Assembly: GCF_003999375.1 (NCBI RefSeq)
Contig: NZ_RJLC01000016.1
Span: 1-64,000, forward strand
Reading direction: 5' to 3'
Source: Pseudidiomarina mangrovi
GTDB taxonomy: Bacteria > Pseudomonadota > Gammaproteobacteria > Enterobacterales > Alteromonadaceae
DNA: 64,000 nucleotides
Shown piece by piece: positions 26,110 through 36,934 of the stretch. Below the pieces are notes generated by a model. It saw nothing but the letters and a program-made list of their open reading frames with translations, was not told the DNA's origin and made no database searches. Both the position numbers and the translations under genes were made by a program. Position 1 is the first letter of the stretch. Each line of letters starts with the position of its first letter.

Positions 26110-26613
26110 ATGACGCGCTCAAAAATCAACGGCTTAACTATCATTGAGTTGGTGGTCGTGATTGTTATTATCGGCATTCTTGCGGTCACCGCAGGGCCGG
26201 TATTTTTTGGTCGTCAGGGTGTGGATGAATACCTCTTTCAAGCTCGCCTATACAGTGTGTTGCGGCTGCAACAGCAAAAAGCCATGCAAGATACCGGCAA
26301 CTGCTACGGGGTGATTGTGCAAAGCAATCGCTTTGCCGCCACCGACGATTGCAACACCAGCATTATTGCCGATCCACTGGCTAACCGCGGCCTCGGAATT
26401 AGCCAAGGAGAAGCCAGCGATGCCGGATTAGTCATATCCAGCACCGCCGCTAGTGTACCCTACACGATAAAATTCAATGCCCTAGGTTGCCCCGTCACTA
26501 TTCCGGATAGCTGTGATGATGGCGTCAACCATCAACTCAGCATTGTCGGCACCACCACGTTACTTGTATGCGTGAACAGTCAGGGCTATATGAGCAAAGG
26601 GCCGTGCTTATGA
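26110..26613 (+). CDS. mshC: MSHA minor prepilin MshC
   Basis: 167 residues from ATG 26110 (MTRSKINGLTIIELVVVIVI); a GTG at 26086 is an alternative. The processing site is Gly-Leu instead of the usual Gly-Phe, with Glu at mature position 5 kept. Four or more Cys occur in the body, including CYGV, DDCN, LGCPV, SCDDG and GPCL at the end. It sits first after the mshA terminator and overlaps mshD by ATGA. Confidence 0.84.
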   Translation: MTRSKINGLTIIELVVVIVIIGILAVTAGPVFFGRQGVDEYLFQARLYSVLRLQQQKAMQDTGNCYGVIVQSNRFAATDDCNTSIIADPLANRGLGISQGEASDAGLVISSTAASVPYTIKFNALGCPVTIPDSCDDGVNHQLSIVGTTTLLVCVNSQGYMSKGPCL

Positions 26614-27155
26614 ACGGCGCCTGTCAGCACAGTCGCCAAAGCGGCTTTACCATTATTGAAGTCATCGCTGGCATTATTGTGCTGGCCATTGCCTTGCTGG
26701 GGTTCTCGGTAGCGTTTGGACCACAGGCGGCGCGCTCGGTGGATACCATTTACCAAGTGCGCGCTACGGAATTAGGTAGCTCGTTGCTTAACGAAATCGT
26801 CAGTTTAAGTTTTGATCAAGCCAACAACCGCGCTGGCGGCAGCGCTCGATGTGGCGCTGTAGCGCCCAATGCGTGTACCGCAGACATTGATTTTGGCCCA
26901 GAGCCTGGCGAAAACCGCGATGATTACAACGATGTTGACGACTTTGATGAGTTCAGCGCTACCGGTGAGTTGCTCACTGGCACCACCATTAGTGAGTTAT
27001 ATAAAAACTTCACCGTTCTGGTCACCGTATGCTACGCCGAAACCGCCATTGCCGCCTGTACCACCAGCATTGAAGATTACAAAAAGGTACAGGTATCGGT
27101 GACCACACCTAACGGCCAGGTGTTTAGCTTTACCAGCTACCGGGGGAACATATAA
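26610..27155 (+). CDS. mshD: MSHA minor prepilin MshD
   Basis: 181 residues from ATG 26610 overlapping the mshC stop. The prepilin motif SGFTIIEVIAGIIVLAIALLG has the PilV/GspI-like form, with a Gly-Phe cleavage site and Glu5. The globular part has paired Cys (ARCGAV, NACTAD; TVCYAE, AACTTS) and an Asp-rich stretch near residues 100-115. It would be part of the minor pilin complex that primes the pilus. Confidence 0.85.
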   Translation: MNGACQHSRQSGFTIIEVIAGIIVLAIALLGFSVAFGPQAARSVDTIYQVRATELGSSLLNEIVSLSFDQANNRAGGSARCGAVAPNACTADIDFGPEPGENRDDYNDVDDFDEFSATGELLTGTTISELYKNFTVLVTVCYAETAIAACTTSIEDYKKVQVSVTTPNGQVFSFTSYRGNI

Positions 27156-27970
27156 TGTCCCGGTCAGCGCGCGGCTTCACCCTGATAGAACTTATTATCG
27201 TGATTGTGCTGCTGGGCATTGTGGGTATTAGTACCTTTAGCTTCTTGGGTTTTGGCACCAAAATTTATACCGATGGTATTGCCCGCGATGAGCAAGTCGG
27301 CATTGGTCGGTTTGTGTTAGAGCGGCTAAGCCGGGAATTAGAAAATGCCTACCCGGGCAGTATTCGGGTCAGTGCCGATGAGCGTTGTATTGAGTTTATT
27401 CCGGTCAACGCCGGCAGTCTGTATACACAAATTCCGCGGCCTGGCAGCATTGTGCCATTTCAAGCGGTGACGCCATTTGAGTACAGTTTTGCCACCGGCC
27501 AAAAGCTAGCGGTATTTGCCTTAACCGAATCACACCTGTATGCCACCACTGATCGGGTCAAAAGCATTGATGCGGTAACCGCCGATACGCCGAGCGCTGG
27601 CTTTAGTGAATTTACCCTAGCAGCGGCTGATGGTGCTACCTTTCAACGCGAAAGCCCAGCCAAACGTTTTTACGTGTTAGACCCGCCGGTTAGTTGGTGT
27701 ATCACCACCGGGCAGCAGCTACGTCGCTATTGGGGTTACGGTTGGCAAACCACTCAGCCAGATTTAACCACCTTGCCACTGACTGGTAATCAAGCGTTGA
27801 TTGCGACTAATATGGCTAATAATTTTGCTGAGCCGAGCCAATTACCGTTTCAATTGGCCGCGACCGATGTGCGCCGCACCACCATTGAGCTGGTGTTGCT
27901 GGTGGGCAGCGATAATAGTACTGAGATTTTAACCATGCATCATGGGGTGACCATTGCCAATCTACCCTAA
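27155..27970 (+). CDS. mshO: MSHA minor prepilin MshO
   Basis: 271 residues beginning MSRSARGFTLIELIIVIVLL, with the prepilin cleavage site Gly-Phe and Glu5. The length and the large C-terminal part match MshO (PilW/GspJ-like). The start overlaps the mshD stop by one base (TAATG). Together with MshC, MshD and MshP it probably forms a tip or initiation complex. Confidence 0.86.
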   Translation: MSRSARGFTLIELIIVIVLLGIVGISTFSFLGFGTKIYTDGIARDEQVGIGRFVLERLSRELENAYPGSIRVSADERCIEFIPVNAGSLYTQIPRPGSIVPFQAVTPFEYSFATGQKLAVFALTESHLYATTDRVKSIDAVTADTPSAGFSEFTLAAADGATFQRESPAKRFYVLDPPVSWCITTGQQLRRYWGYGWQTTQPDLTTLPLTGNQALIATNMANNFAEPSQLPFQLAATDVRRTTIELVLLVGSDNSTEILTMHHGVTIANLP

Positions 27971-28376
27971 TACGCCATTGCAACAGCGCGGTAGCGCCTT
28001 AGTCGTCGCCATCTTCGTGATTGTGGTGATGGGCTTATTGGCGTCTGCCTTGTTTGGCTTGTTCGGTAGCGCCAGTCAATCGAGCGTTGCAAACGTGGGT
28101 GGAGCCCGCGCTAACTTTGCCGCTAAAACCGGCGTGCAACACGCTTTTTTAAAATTATTTCCGACTGCTGGTGGAGCTGCCGACTGCTCTGTCAGCAATC
28201 TCACCTTTGTTGAAGAAGGCTTGAGGAACTGTACTGCCGAAGTGACTTGCGCAGAAATACCGGTAGCAAGTTTATCTGCCACGTTGTATCGGCTAGAGGC
28301 CACAGGGAGTTGTGAGTTAGGTACTGAGACCTACACCCGCCGCTTGCTCGCCGAGGCCACCGATGCGAACGATTAA
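27954..28376 (+). CDS. mshP: MSHA biogenesis protein MshP (PilX/GspK-like)
   Basis: 140 residues. The start is TTG 27954 after GGGGTG, overlapping the end of mshO by 17 bases; TTG 27978 is an alternative. The N-terminus, QQRGSALVVAIFVIVVMGLLA, is a prepilin-like helix lacking Glu5, as is common in PilX-type proteins. Four Cys lie in the second half. It overlaps mshQ by 14 bases. Confidence 0.8.
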   Translation: MPIYPNTPLQQRGSALVVAIFVIVVMGLLASALFGLFGSASQSSVANVGGARANFAAKTGVQHAFLKLFPTAGGAADCSVSNLTFVEEGLRNCTAEVTCAEIPVASLSATLYRLEATGSCELGTETYTRRLLAEATDAND

Positions 28377-31300
28377 ACGCTTTCTTGCCTGCCTTGCACT
28401 GCTCTGGGCGCTCCCTGCTTGGGCCACCAACTACACCATGCCCAATGGCCTCGATACTGGCGTATTTCAGGGTTGTAGCAACAGCGTTTTAACCAGCACA
28501 TTAACCTGTACCAATGTTTTATTCCCGACTAACCAGAACCATAGTTTAACCAACAACGCCGGCGTGCCCTACACCTTAGTAGTGACTAATACCTTTCGCC
28601 AAGGTGCGACCAACATTAATGGTCCAGACCTTAGTATTGTTCTGCAAACCGGCACCTTCACCATGACCACAAACCGCGCCTGGAATGCCAACTTAACCCT
28701 ACCGGGCGATTTTGATTTAGTACGCAGCGGCAGTGTGGGTAGCTTCAACATTGGCGGTAACCTGCTACTAACGCAGAGTGTGACCGGTAATGTGGTGGTG
28801 GGTGGTAATTTAACCTTTTCGGGTAATAATCGCGCCATCAGTGGCAGCGCTACGGTTACCGGTAGTCTTATCGGCGCTAGCGGCAGCCAAGTCGCCGGTA
28901 ATACCAGCGTAGGTGGTACCCTGACTACCGGCGGTGCGTTTACCGTGGGTGGTGATTTGACCGTGAATAATTTAACCCATGCCGGTAACACCATGACGGT
29001 GAATGGCAGTGTGATAGCGTCGGGCACAGTGAATGCTAGCAGCACCTTGACCGTGGGCAACAGCGTGACCGCCAATGGGGCATTTACTGCGCTCGGCACC
29101 ATTGGCGGCAATGTGACCGTGGGCGCCGCTGGCTCGTTTAATTATAATGGCACTATTACGGGTAATATCGTCGCCGAAGGGCCAGTGACGGTCAGTGGAA
29201 CCGTGCAAGGCAATATCAATGCCAGTGCGGCGGTGGTCAATAATGCTACGGTACTCGGTTATATCAACTCACCGTCTATCACCGGTATTGGTACCGCGGT
29301 ACAAACCTGTGATTTTGGTAACAACTTAACTGATGCCTGCCCGGCAGCTGGGGTTATTGATCACTTTGAGATTGTTCACGACGGTGCCGGTTTAGTGTGT
29401 GAAACCGAATTAATCACCGTGCGTGCTTGTCAAAATCCGGTTTGTGATGCCTTTACCGTGACCACCGGTAGCTTCACTTTAAACGCGGTATCGCCACAGG
29501 CGACGCTGAGTGTGAACGCCTCGTTTGATGGCAGTGGCACACCTTTGGTGGTGCCATTTGATTTTGATATTGCCCGTAGCTATACGCTCACCATCACCAA
29601 CAGCTCGGATATTCCGCTCAATCCCACCGAGTGTGATCTGTTTGGGGTGGATAACTGTGTGATTGATGTGGCTGATTCCGGCTTTATTGTTGAAGCGCCA
29701 ACCACGGTGGTGGCCGGAGACAGTTTTGATTTAGTGGTGCGCACCGCCACTATTGGTGCTTGTACGACGGACCTTACCGGTATTCAAACCGTTGAAATCG
29801 GTATGGACTGTACCAACCCCGGTGCTTGTTTACTGCCGCTCAGTGGTAACGCCACTAACATCGCTGAATTACCCATTTATACCGAATTAACCGTTGATTT
29901 TGTCAATGGCGAAGCGGTGATCCCGATGCAGTATCCAGACGCTGGTGCATTTACCGTGGCGGCGCGCAAACAAATCAAACCCAATGCGTTTATTATTGGC
30001 GCGCTGACGCAAGATATCGTCGCTCGCCCAGCCAACTTTTCTATCACCACCACCCCGGTGTCTACGGCATCGGCATTCAGCGCCGATTACAGTCAAGCGC
30101 CGGTATTTGCCAAAGCCGGTGAGTATTTCAGCGTGGTGATTGAGGCGCTGAATTCACTGGGGGCGGTGACGCCAAACTACGGTAATGAGGTGCCCATACA
30201 GGAGCCACAGTTACTGGCGACGCCCACCTACTTAGCGCCATTGACCGGTGGCAGTGTCAGCGTCGATACCGCTTTGAGTAAGTCGGCTGCTGGGCAATTC
30301 AGCAGTAATCAAGTGCGCTACAGTGAAGTGGGCGTGATTCAATTACTCGCGGAGCAGGCTGGCAGTAGTTACCTTGGCGGCCCCACGGTGACCGGCAGTA
30401 GCACCGCGGTTGGACGCTTCAGGCCGGCCTATTTTAGCGCTGCCGAAGCCTATGTACCGCTACTACAACCAAGCCAAGATGATTTCACCTATGTTGGGCA
30501 AAACCTGACGTTTCATAGCGATTTCCCGCAGTTAGTACTTACTCCGCGTAACGTGCAAGGCGCTATCGTGTCAAACTATGCCAATAGTTTCTTTAGTTAC
30601 AGTCCCGATTGGTCGGCTCGCAGTTATACCCATAGCATTGCCTGTGATGGCGCTGGCCCGTATTCGCTGAGTTTTTCCGGCAGCAGTAATGCGGTGATTA
30701 ATAATGGCGATAATACCGATGCCAATGCTGAGTTTGCGGTGTCGTTACCGAGTGAGGATGCGCTGGCCTATAACAAAGACTATGCCAACCCGAAAGCACC
30801 CTTTGCCGCCTGTGCCACACTCACCCTTGCGGCGACCGATGTGACCGATCAAGATAATGTCTGTGTCAAAGTGAATGATGCCGGCAGCTGCCTAGCATTT
30901 ACATTTAGCACCTTGCAGGGAACAGAGTTATTAGATGGGCGGTTACAATTATTGCCTGCCTATGCTCCGACAAATGACATACTGGACTTACAGTTTTCAA
31001 TCGAATATTTTGACGGTTCAGCGTTTCGCCGCAATAGTCGCGACAACAGCACGGATTATGACAGTAGTTGGCTGGAGCCAACGAGTAGTCGTTTCGTAAA
31101 CTTTGTTTCGAGTGCAAATTTGACCGCCGCGGATTTAGTCACTGATCCGCTGCTAGCGACAGCAGTCACTGCTGGTCGCCGACAACTCACAGCACCGTTA
31201 CTGGTGAGTCAGAATACAACACCCGGATTACCCGGGCAGTTTGATTGGCGGCTCAATTTAACTGAACTTGGCTTACCTTGGCTTGGTTACAATTGGGCTG

Positions 31301-31410
31301 AAACTTGCAGCCCATTGGTTGCGCCAGAACTAAACCCATGCACACCGCTAGAGTTTGGCTTGTTTAGAGGGAACGACAAAGTGGTTTATCAACGCGAGGT
31401 AGGTTGGTAA
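28363..31410 (+). CDS. mshQ: MshQ-like large exported protein, copy 1
   Basis: 1015 residues with a signal peptide (MRTIKRFLACLALLWALPAWA). Residues about 100-310 are short Gly/Asn/Val/Thr repeats (VGGNLTFSGN, VTGSLIGAS and similar), as in bactofilin-like or right-handed beta-helix folds. From about residue 331 (IDHFEIVHDG) to the C-terminus is a Cys-rich domain of the MshQ/DUF6701 type ending EFGLFRGNDKVVYQREVGW. Gene order supports the name: MshQ closes the msh locus in Vibrio and Shewanella. It may sit on the pilus or at the outer membrane as an adhesin, but its role is not established. Copy 2 follows 25 bases later. Confidence 0.84.
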   Translation: MRTIKRFLACLALLWALPAWATNYTMPNGLDTGVFQGCSNSVLTSTLTCTNVLFPTNQNHSLTNNAGVPYTLVVTNTFRQGATNINGPDLSIVLQTGTFTMTTNRAWNANLTLPGDFDLVRSGSVGSFNIGGNLLLTQSVTGNVVVGGNLTFSGNNRAISGSATVTGSLIGASGSQVAGNTSVGGTLTTGGAFTVGGDLTVNNLTHAGNTMTVNGSVIASGTVNASSTLTVGNSVTANGAFTALGTIGGNVTVGAAGSFNYNGTITGNIVAEGPVTVSGTVQGNINASAAVVNNATVLGYINSPSITGIGTAVQTCDFGNNLTDACPAAGVIDHFEIVHDGAGLVCETELITVRACQNPVCDAFTVTTGSFTLNAVSPQATLSVNASFDGSGTPLVVPFDFDIARSYTLTITNSSDIPLNPTECDLFGVDNCVIDVADSGFIVEAPTTVVAGDSFDLVVRTATIGACTTDLTGIQTVEIGMDCTNPGACLLPLSGNATNIAELPIYTELTVDFVNGEAVIPMQYPDAGAFTVAARKQIKPNAFIIGALTQDIVARPANFSITTTPVSTASAFSADYSQAPVFAKAGEYFSVVIEALNSLGAVTPNYGNEVPIQEPQLLATPTYLAPLTGGSVSVDTALSKSAAGQFSSNQVRYSEVGVIQLLAEQAGSSYLGGPTVTGSSTAVGRFRPAYFSAAEAYVPLLQPSQDDFTYVGQNLTFHSDFPQLVLTPRNVQGAIVSNYANSFFSYSPDWSARSYTHSIACDGAGPYSLSFSGSSNAVINNGDNTDANAEFAVSLPSEDALAYNKDYANPKAPFAACATLTLAATDVTDQDNVCVKVNDAGSCLAFTFSTLQGTELLDGRLQLLPAYAPTNDILDLQFSIEYFDGSAFRRNSRDNSTDYDSSWLEPTSSRFVNFVSSANLTAADLVTDPLLATAVTAGRRQLTAPLLVSQNTTPGLPGQFDWRLNLTELGLPWLGYNWAETCSPLVAPELNPCTPLEFGLFRGNDKVVYQREVGW

Positions 31411-31435
31411 AAACCACGCTGTTTTGTGGAACATC

Positions 31436-34375
31436 ATGGACAAAAAAGTTTTTTATCGCATTGCTGCATTTTTCATCATTGCTTTCGCACCATTGGCCCA
31501 TGCGGCTACCTACACTCTGCCTGCCGACGCGGGCACCGGCAATAACAACGCGCCCTTCCGTAACTGTACCTTTATCGGCAGTGTTATGGACTGCAGTGGT
31601 GATGTACGCTTAGGTAATGGCGATGAGGTGATTATTAGCTTTGTTGGCACCTTGACCATCAACATAGCTGGCAACCTAGAGCTAGGTAACAATGCCACCA
31701 TCAATGCTGCCGGCACCTCAGCGAACCTCATCATCAATGTCGGCGGAAACCTCGAGCCGGGCAACGGTAACATTATCAATGCCGATCTATCCGTCGCCGG
31801 TAATATCACCGCCGCCAATAACACCACGGTAACCGGTGGTTTGGTGATTTCTGGTAACGTCACCTTAGGCAACGGCAGTGATATTTCCGGTGATGTGACG
31901 GTAAACGGTAACTTTAATACCGGTAACAACACCTCTATTAGCGGCAATGTAGACGTCACCGGTGACGTTGAAGTGGGTAATGGCGCAGTGGTTACTGGTG
32001 ACATCAGCACCGAAGGTGACTTGGTCATTGGTGAGGGCGCTACCATAGAAGGTGATATTGAAGCCGAAAGTGTCACCTTGGACCAGAATAGTCAGATCAT
32101 CGGTAGTGTTGTTGCCGGCGACGGCGGCGTGTCGATTGATAGCAACTCCAACGTAAGCGGCAACGTGAACTCCGAAGGCCCAGTGGATAACAACGGTTCA
32201 GTAGACGGCTATATCAACGCTCCGCCGGGTAGTAATACCGGTGACGCCGGCGAGACCTGCTCGGACCCAAATGGTAACACCGGTTACGAAGAACCCTGTG
32301 GTGGCACAGGTGGGGCTATTGACCATTTTGAGATTGACCACGATGGCGAGGCGCTGACCTGTCTGGCTGAGCCGATCACCCTGCGCGCCTGTGAAAACGC
32401 CGACTGCTCGGTACTTGCTGACAACACCGGCGCGTTTACCTTAACCGCTAGCTCAGGCTTAAATACCTTCACCAGCACTGGCAATTTTAATTTAACGGGC
32501 GCCGTGGTGACCAACTTATCTATTCCGATAAGTGGTAGTTATACCTTGTCACTCACCACCGCAGACAGCGCCAATAATCCGACTCAATGTGATTTAGCAG
32601 GTGTGGATAACTGCGCTATGAACGCCGTTGATACTGGCTTTTTGCTGTCATCACCTGCAGAAGTTGTAGCCGGCGATGGTTTCACTATTACCGTAGAAGC
32701 GGTACGCACCGATAGCAACACCGGCGCTTGCGTAGCAGCTCTAGATGGCCTGCAGTCGGTCAATGTCGCCATGAGCTGCGAAGACCCAGCTACCTGCTTG
32801 CAAGCAGCCACTACGGGCGTTACTAGTATTCCTGAATTTCCAGCCACCACAGCGATTGACCTGACATTCACCGCTGGTGTGGCGAACTGGAATGTTAACT
32901 ATGAAGATGCTGGGCGATTGGATTTTTACACCGAAAAAACAGTGGGTACGGGCGCTACGTTGGTGGGCAATTTAGCCAGCCCAATTTTAGTGCGTCCCGC
33001 CAGTTTTCAAGTACAACTGACTCCCGCTAGCGACGTCAGTACATTTTCTGCTGATTACAGCCAAGCACCGGTATTTTTGAAGGCCGGTGAGAGCTTTTCG
33101 GTGACCGTTACCGCGCTATCAAGCAGCAATCAAGTAACGCCCAACTATGGCAATGAGTTAGCGCCACAGCAGCCAAGTTTGCTGTCAACACCTAGCTATG
33201 TATTGCCCGCCAGCGGCGGCTCAGTGATCACCGTCGGTGCTTGGAGCTATGCGGGTAATGGCTCATGGACAGCCGCCAATGTGCGCTACAGCGATATTGG
33301 TGTGATTGCCCTGCAAGCCCAACAACAGGGCGGTAGTTACCTAGGTGGTGGCAACATTACGGGTAGTTCGGCGCCAATTGGCCGTTTTGTGCCAGCCTAT
33401 TTCTTTGCCAGCGAGCTCGCCGCGCCAAGTTTGCAGCCCAGCCAAGACGACTTTACCTATTTGGGCCAGCCGCTCACTCTGTCTACCGATTTCCCGCAGC
33501 TCAGTCTTGAGCCCCGCAATGTGCAGGGTAGCCCGGTGGCGAACTATGCCAATAGCCTATTCAATTACACGGTCAACTGGGCTAACCGCAGCTATTTGCA
33601 TAGCCTAGCCTGCGGTGGGGTGGCGCAAGATCTTAGCTTCACGCCAACCAGCAGCGCAGTGCTTGGGGTGAATAACGATACCGATGCCTTACCAGAGTTT
33701 ATTGTGTCGCTGCCGGTTGAAGAGGGGCTTAGCTACAGCCAAGATCCAGCATTGGCAACTGCACCTTTTAATGCCTGCGTAGAGCTAACTATTCCAGCGG
33801 CAGCGCTGACCGACAGTGATGGCGTCTGCGCTAAGAATAACGATGCCGGTGGTTGTCTTGATTTTAGTTTTTCGCCGTTGCAAGGCACTGAGTTGCTGGA
33901 TGGCCGTTTAGTGCTGCAACCGGCGCTGGGCCCGGTCAACGACGAACTGGAACTGCAGTTCAGCGTGGAATACTTCAATGGCACCGCCTTTGTGACCAAT
34001 GCGCGCGATAACAGCACCGCATATAGTGATGCCTGGCTAACACCGTTGGCCACGCGCTTTGTCGACTTTGTCTCGGATGATGGTTTGAGTGCTGCAGATT
34101 TAGCCGCACAACCATTGCTGGCCAACCAAGTTGTGACCGGCGAGCGCCAAGTCAGCGCACCATTGATCATTTTCCAAGATATCGATCCGCCCTTAGTTGG
34201 AACCTTTGATTGGATTGTGAATCTGACTGATATTGGCTTACCGTGGTTAAGCTATGCTTGGGCCGCTGAGTGCAGCCCCGCGCTGGAGCCAGAATTGAAC
34301 CCCTGTGCGCCGATCGAATTTGGTCGCTTTCGTGGCAATGATCGGATCATTTACACCCGCGAACTGGGTTGGTAA
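31436..34375 (+). CDS. MshQ-like large exported protein, copy 2
   Basis: 979 residues from ATG 31436, with a signal peptide (to about AHAATYTL). A repeat region of GN-rich turns (about 50-270) is followed from about residue 295 (IDHFEIDHDG) by a domain that runs parallel to copy 1 to the last residue. Shared blocks include FSADYSQAPVF, PSQDDFTY, LQGTELLDGRL and EFG-FRGND. The repeat regions differ far more than the C-terminal domains, so the two could have different exposed parts on a common anchor. Downstream is mreB with its own leader, so this gene closes the locus. Confidence 0.82.
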   Translation: MDKKVFYRIAAFFIIAFAPLAHAATYTLPADAGTGNNNAPFRNCTFIGSVMDCSGDVRLGNGDEVIISFVGTLTINIAGNLELGNNATINAAGTSANLIINVGGNLEPGNGNIINADLSVAGNITAANNTTVTGGLVISGNVTLGNGSDISGDVTVNGNFNTGNNTSISGNVDVTGDVEVGNGAVVTGDISTEGDLVIGEGATIEGDIEAESVTLDQNSQIIGSVVAGDGGVSIDSNSNVSGNVNSEGPVDNNGSVDGYINAPPGSNTGDAGETCSDPNGNTGYEEPCGGTGGAIDHFEIDHDGEALTCLAEPITLRACENADCSVLADNTGAFTLTASSGLNTFTSTGNFNLTGAVVTNLSIPISGSYTLSLTTADSANNPTQCDLAGVDNCAMNAVDTGFLLSSPAEVVAGDGFTITVEAVRTDSNTGACVAALDGLQSVNVAMSCEDPATCLQAATTGVTSIPEFPATTAIDLTFTAGVANWNVNYEDAGRLDFYTEKTVGTGATLVGNLASPILVRPASFQVQLTPASDVSTFSADYSQAPVFLKAGESFSVTVTALSSSNQVTPNYGNELAPQQPSLLSTPSYVLPASGGSVITVGAWSYAGNGSWTAANVRYSDIGVIALQAQQQGGSYLGGGNITGSSAPIGRFVPAYFFASELAAPSLQPSQDDFTYLGQPLTLSTDFPQLSLEPRNVQGSPVANYANSLFNYTVNWANRSYLHSLACGGVAQDLSFTPTSSAVLGVNNDTDALPEFIVSLPVEEGLSYSQDPALATAPFNACVELTIPAAALTDSDGVCAKNNDAGGCLDFSFSPLQGTELLDGRLVLQPALGPVNDELELQFSVEYFNGTAFVTNARDNSTAYSDAWLTPLATRFVDFVSDDGLSAADLAAQPLLANQVVTGERQVSAPLIIFQDIDPPLVGTFDWIVNLTDIGLPWLSYAWAAECSPALEPELNPCAPIEFGRFRGNDRIIYTRELGW

Positions 34376-34497
34376 AAATTGTCTTAACATCGTTAATCGG
34401 TGAACGTAAAAGCATGGTAAGATGACTGCGTAACGCCTTGCCGTGCAGCGTTTGCATTGCTAAAGTATGATGATTGTCATACGCGACTAATTTGTAA

Positions 34498-35556
<1,059 letters not shown>

Positions 35557-35564
35557 GCGACAGC

Positions 35565-36446
35565 ATGAAGTCGCTGTTTGAACGCGGGCCATCGCTTCGC
35601 ACACGGTTTCTGATTGCACTGAGTTGTGCAGGCTTACTGTTATTTCTCGACCACCGGCTCAATACCATGCAGCCGGTGCGTTCGTTTTTAAATACGGTGG
35701 TGGCGCCCATTCAATATCTGGCGGTATTGCCACAACAAATCTCCGATCGTGTTGACTACATCCTCACTACGCGCACCGAGTTGCGTATCGATAATGCGCG
35801 TTTGCAAAATGAGCTGCTGGAGCTAGAAATGGCGGTTCAGCGGCTTAATTTCATTGAAAGTGAAAACGATCGCCTACGCCAGCTCCTGGGCTCCGATGTG
35901 CGTGGCAGTAGTCGGCGTATGGTGACCGAAGTGGTGGCTGTGGCATCCGACCCGTTTTCACATCAAGTGGTGATTAATAAAGGCTCTACCCATGGCGCCT
36001 ATGTCGGTCAGCCAGTGTTGGATAACCGCGGTATCGTTGGGCAATTGGTCAGTGTGGGTCGCAATACCGCGCGGGTGCTGCTCATTTCTGACCAGAGCCA
36101 TGCTATTTCCCTGCGCGTGCAACGCAATGACATTCGCGTGTTAGCGCAAGGTACCGGTGATTTGCAAAAACTGGCGCTACTCTACATTGCGCACAGCACG
36201 GATATCGAGATCGGCGATGTATTACTGAGCTCTGGTCTGGATGAAGTGTTCCCCGAGGGCTACCCGGTCGCAGAAGTGATCGCTATTGACCGCAATGAGC
36301 AATATCAATATGCCCGTGTCAGTGTTCGCCCATACGCGCAACTCGATCGGGTACGCAGCCTGTTATTGCTCTGGCCGGGTAATGTTGACGAGCAACCAGT
36401 GTTCGAGCAGCAGAGCGACAGCGAGGAGGCCAATAATGTGGATTAA
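35565..36446 (+). CDS. mreC: Rod-shape protein MreC
   Basis: 293 residues with one membrane segment near the N-terminus (about 18-34), a coiled coil (about 68-105) and the periplasmic beta domains (about 110-270) with TEVVAVASDPFSHQVVINKG and GIVGQLVSVG motifs. It links MreB to the periplasmic wall machinery. It starts eight bases after mreB and overlaps mreD by 11. Confidence 0.96.
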   Translation: MKSLFERGPSLRTRFLIALSCAGLLLFLDHRLNTMQPVRSFLNTVVAPIQYLAVLPQQISDRVDYILTTRTELRIDNARLQNELLELEMAVQRLNFIESENDRLRQLLGSDVRGSSRRMVTEVVAVASDPFSHQVVINKGSTHGAYVGQPVLDNRGIVGQLVSVGRNTARVLLISDQSHAISLRVQRNDIRVLAQGTGDLQKLALLYIAHSTDIEIGDVLLSSGLDEVFPEGYPVAEVIAIDRNEQYQYARVSVRPYAQLDRVRSLLLLWPGNVDEQPVFEQQSDSEEANNVD

Positions 36447-36918
36447 GGCTGGCCTGATTCCGCTATTACTAAGCTATCTCGCGGCGCTAGTACTTATGGT
36501 ATTGCCGCTGCCGCCGCTGCTAGAAATGTGGCGGCCTGATTGGCTCACGTTAGTGCTGATTTATTGGCTAATAGCGATACCGCACCGAGTTGGCTTTACC
36601 ACCGTATTAGTATTGGGGTTATTAACCGATATTTTAATGGGCTCAGGTTTTGGTATATACGCCATAGCGCTAGTCGTGATTGCTTACCCTGTGCTACGTC
36701 ATTTTCAGCGCTTGCGTAATCAATCGATGCTACAGCAGATTATTGTGGTGGGCATGTTGGTGTTGATGAAACGAGCCATTGTGTATGAGCTTGAGCACGC
36801 CTTAAATGGGGCGGTATTCAACATTACCTATTTGTACCCAGTGTTAACCTCCATGATTGCTTGGTACTGGGTGTATTTGTTGCTGCGCAAATACCGTCAC
36901 CGTTACGCTATTCGCTAG
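36436..36918 (+). CDS. mreD: Rod-shape membrane protein MreD
   Basis: 160 residues with about five membrane segments. ATG 36436 is chosen because AGGAGG lies just before it and because the product opens MWIKAGLIPLLLSYLAALVL as in the family; the open frame further upstream lies inside mreC. FTTVLVLGLLTDILMGSGFG is the conserved middle segment. It works with MreC and RodA/PBP2 in elongation. Confidence 0.93.
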   Translation: MWIKAGLIPLLLSYLAALVLMVLPLPPLLEMWRPDWLTLVLIYWLIAIPHRVGFTTVLVLGLLTDILMGSGFGIYAIALVVIAYPVLRHFQRLRNQSMLQQIIVVGMLVLMKRAIVYELEHALNGAVFNITYLYPVLTSMIAWYWVYLLLRKYRHRYAIR

Positions 36919-36934
36919 GTTTTAGGGTCTTCGT

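Noticed and set aside
28569-29111. A 180-codon minus-strand frame within mshQ
   Set aside because: Its Pro/Val/Leu-rich product comes from the Gly/Asn/Thr repeats of mshQ read backwards, and the same happens in copy 2 at 31510-32076.
28741-29290. Repeat-rich DNA in mshQ considered as a CRISPR-like or satellite array
   Set aside because: The units are irregular in length and sequence and encode a repetitive protein; no fixed repeat and spacer pattern exists.
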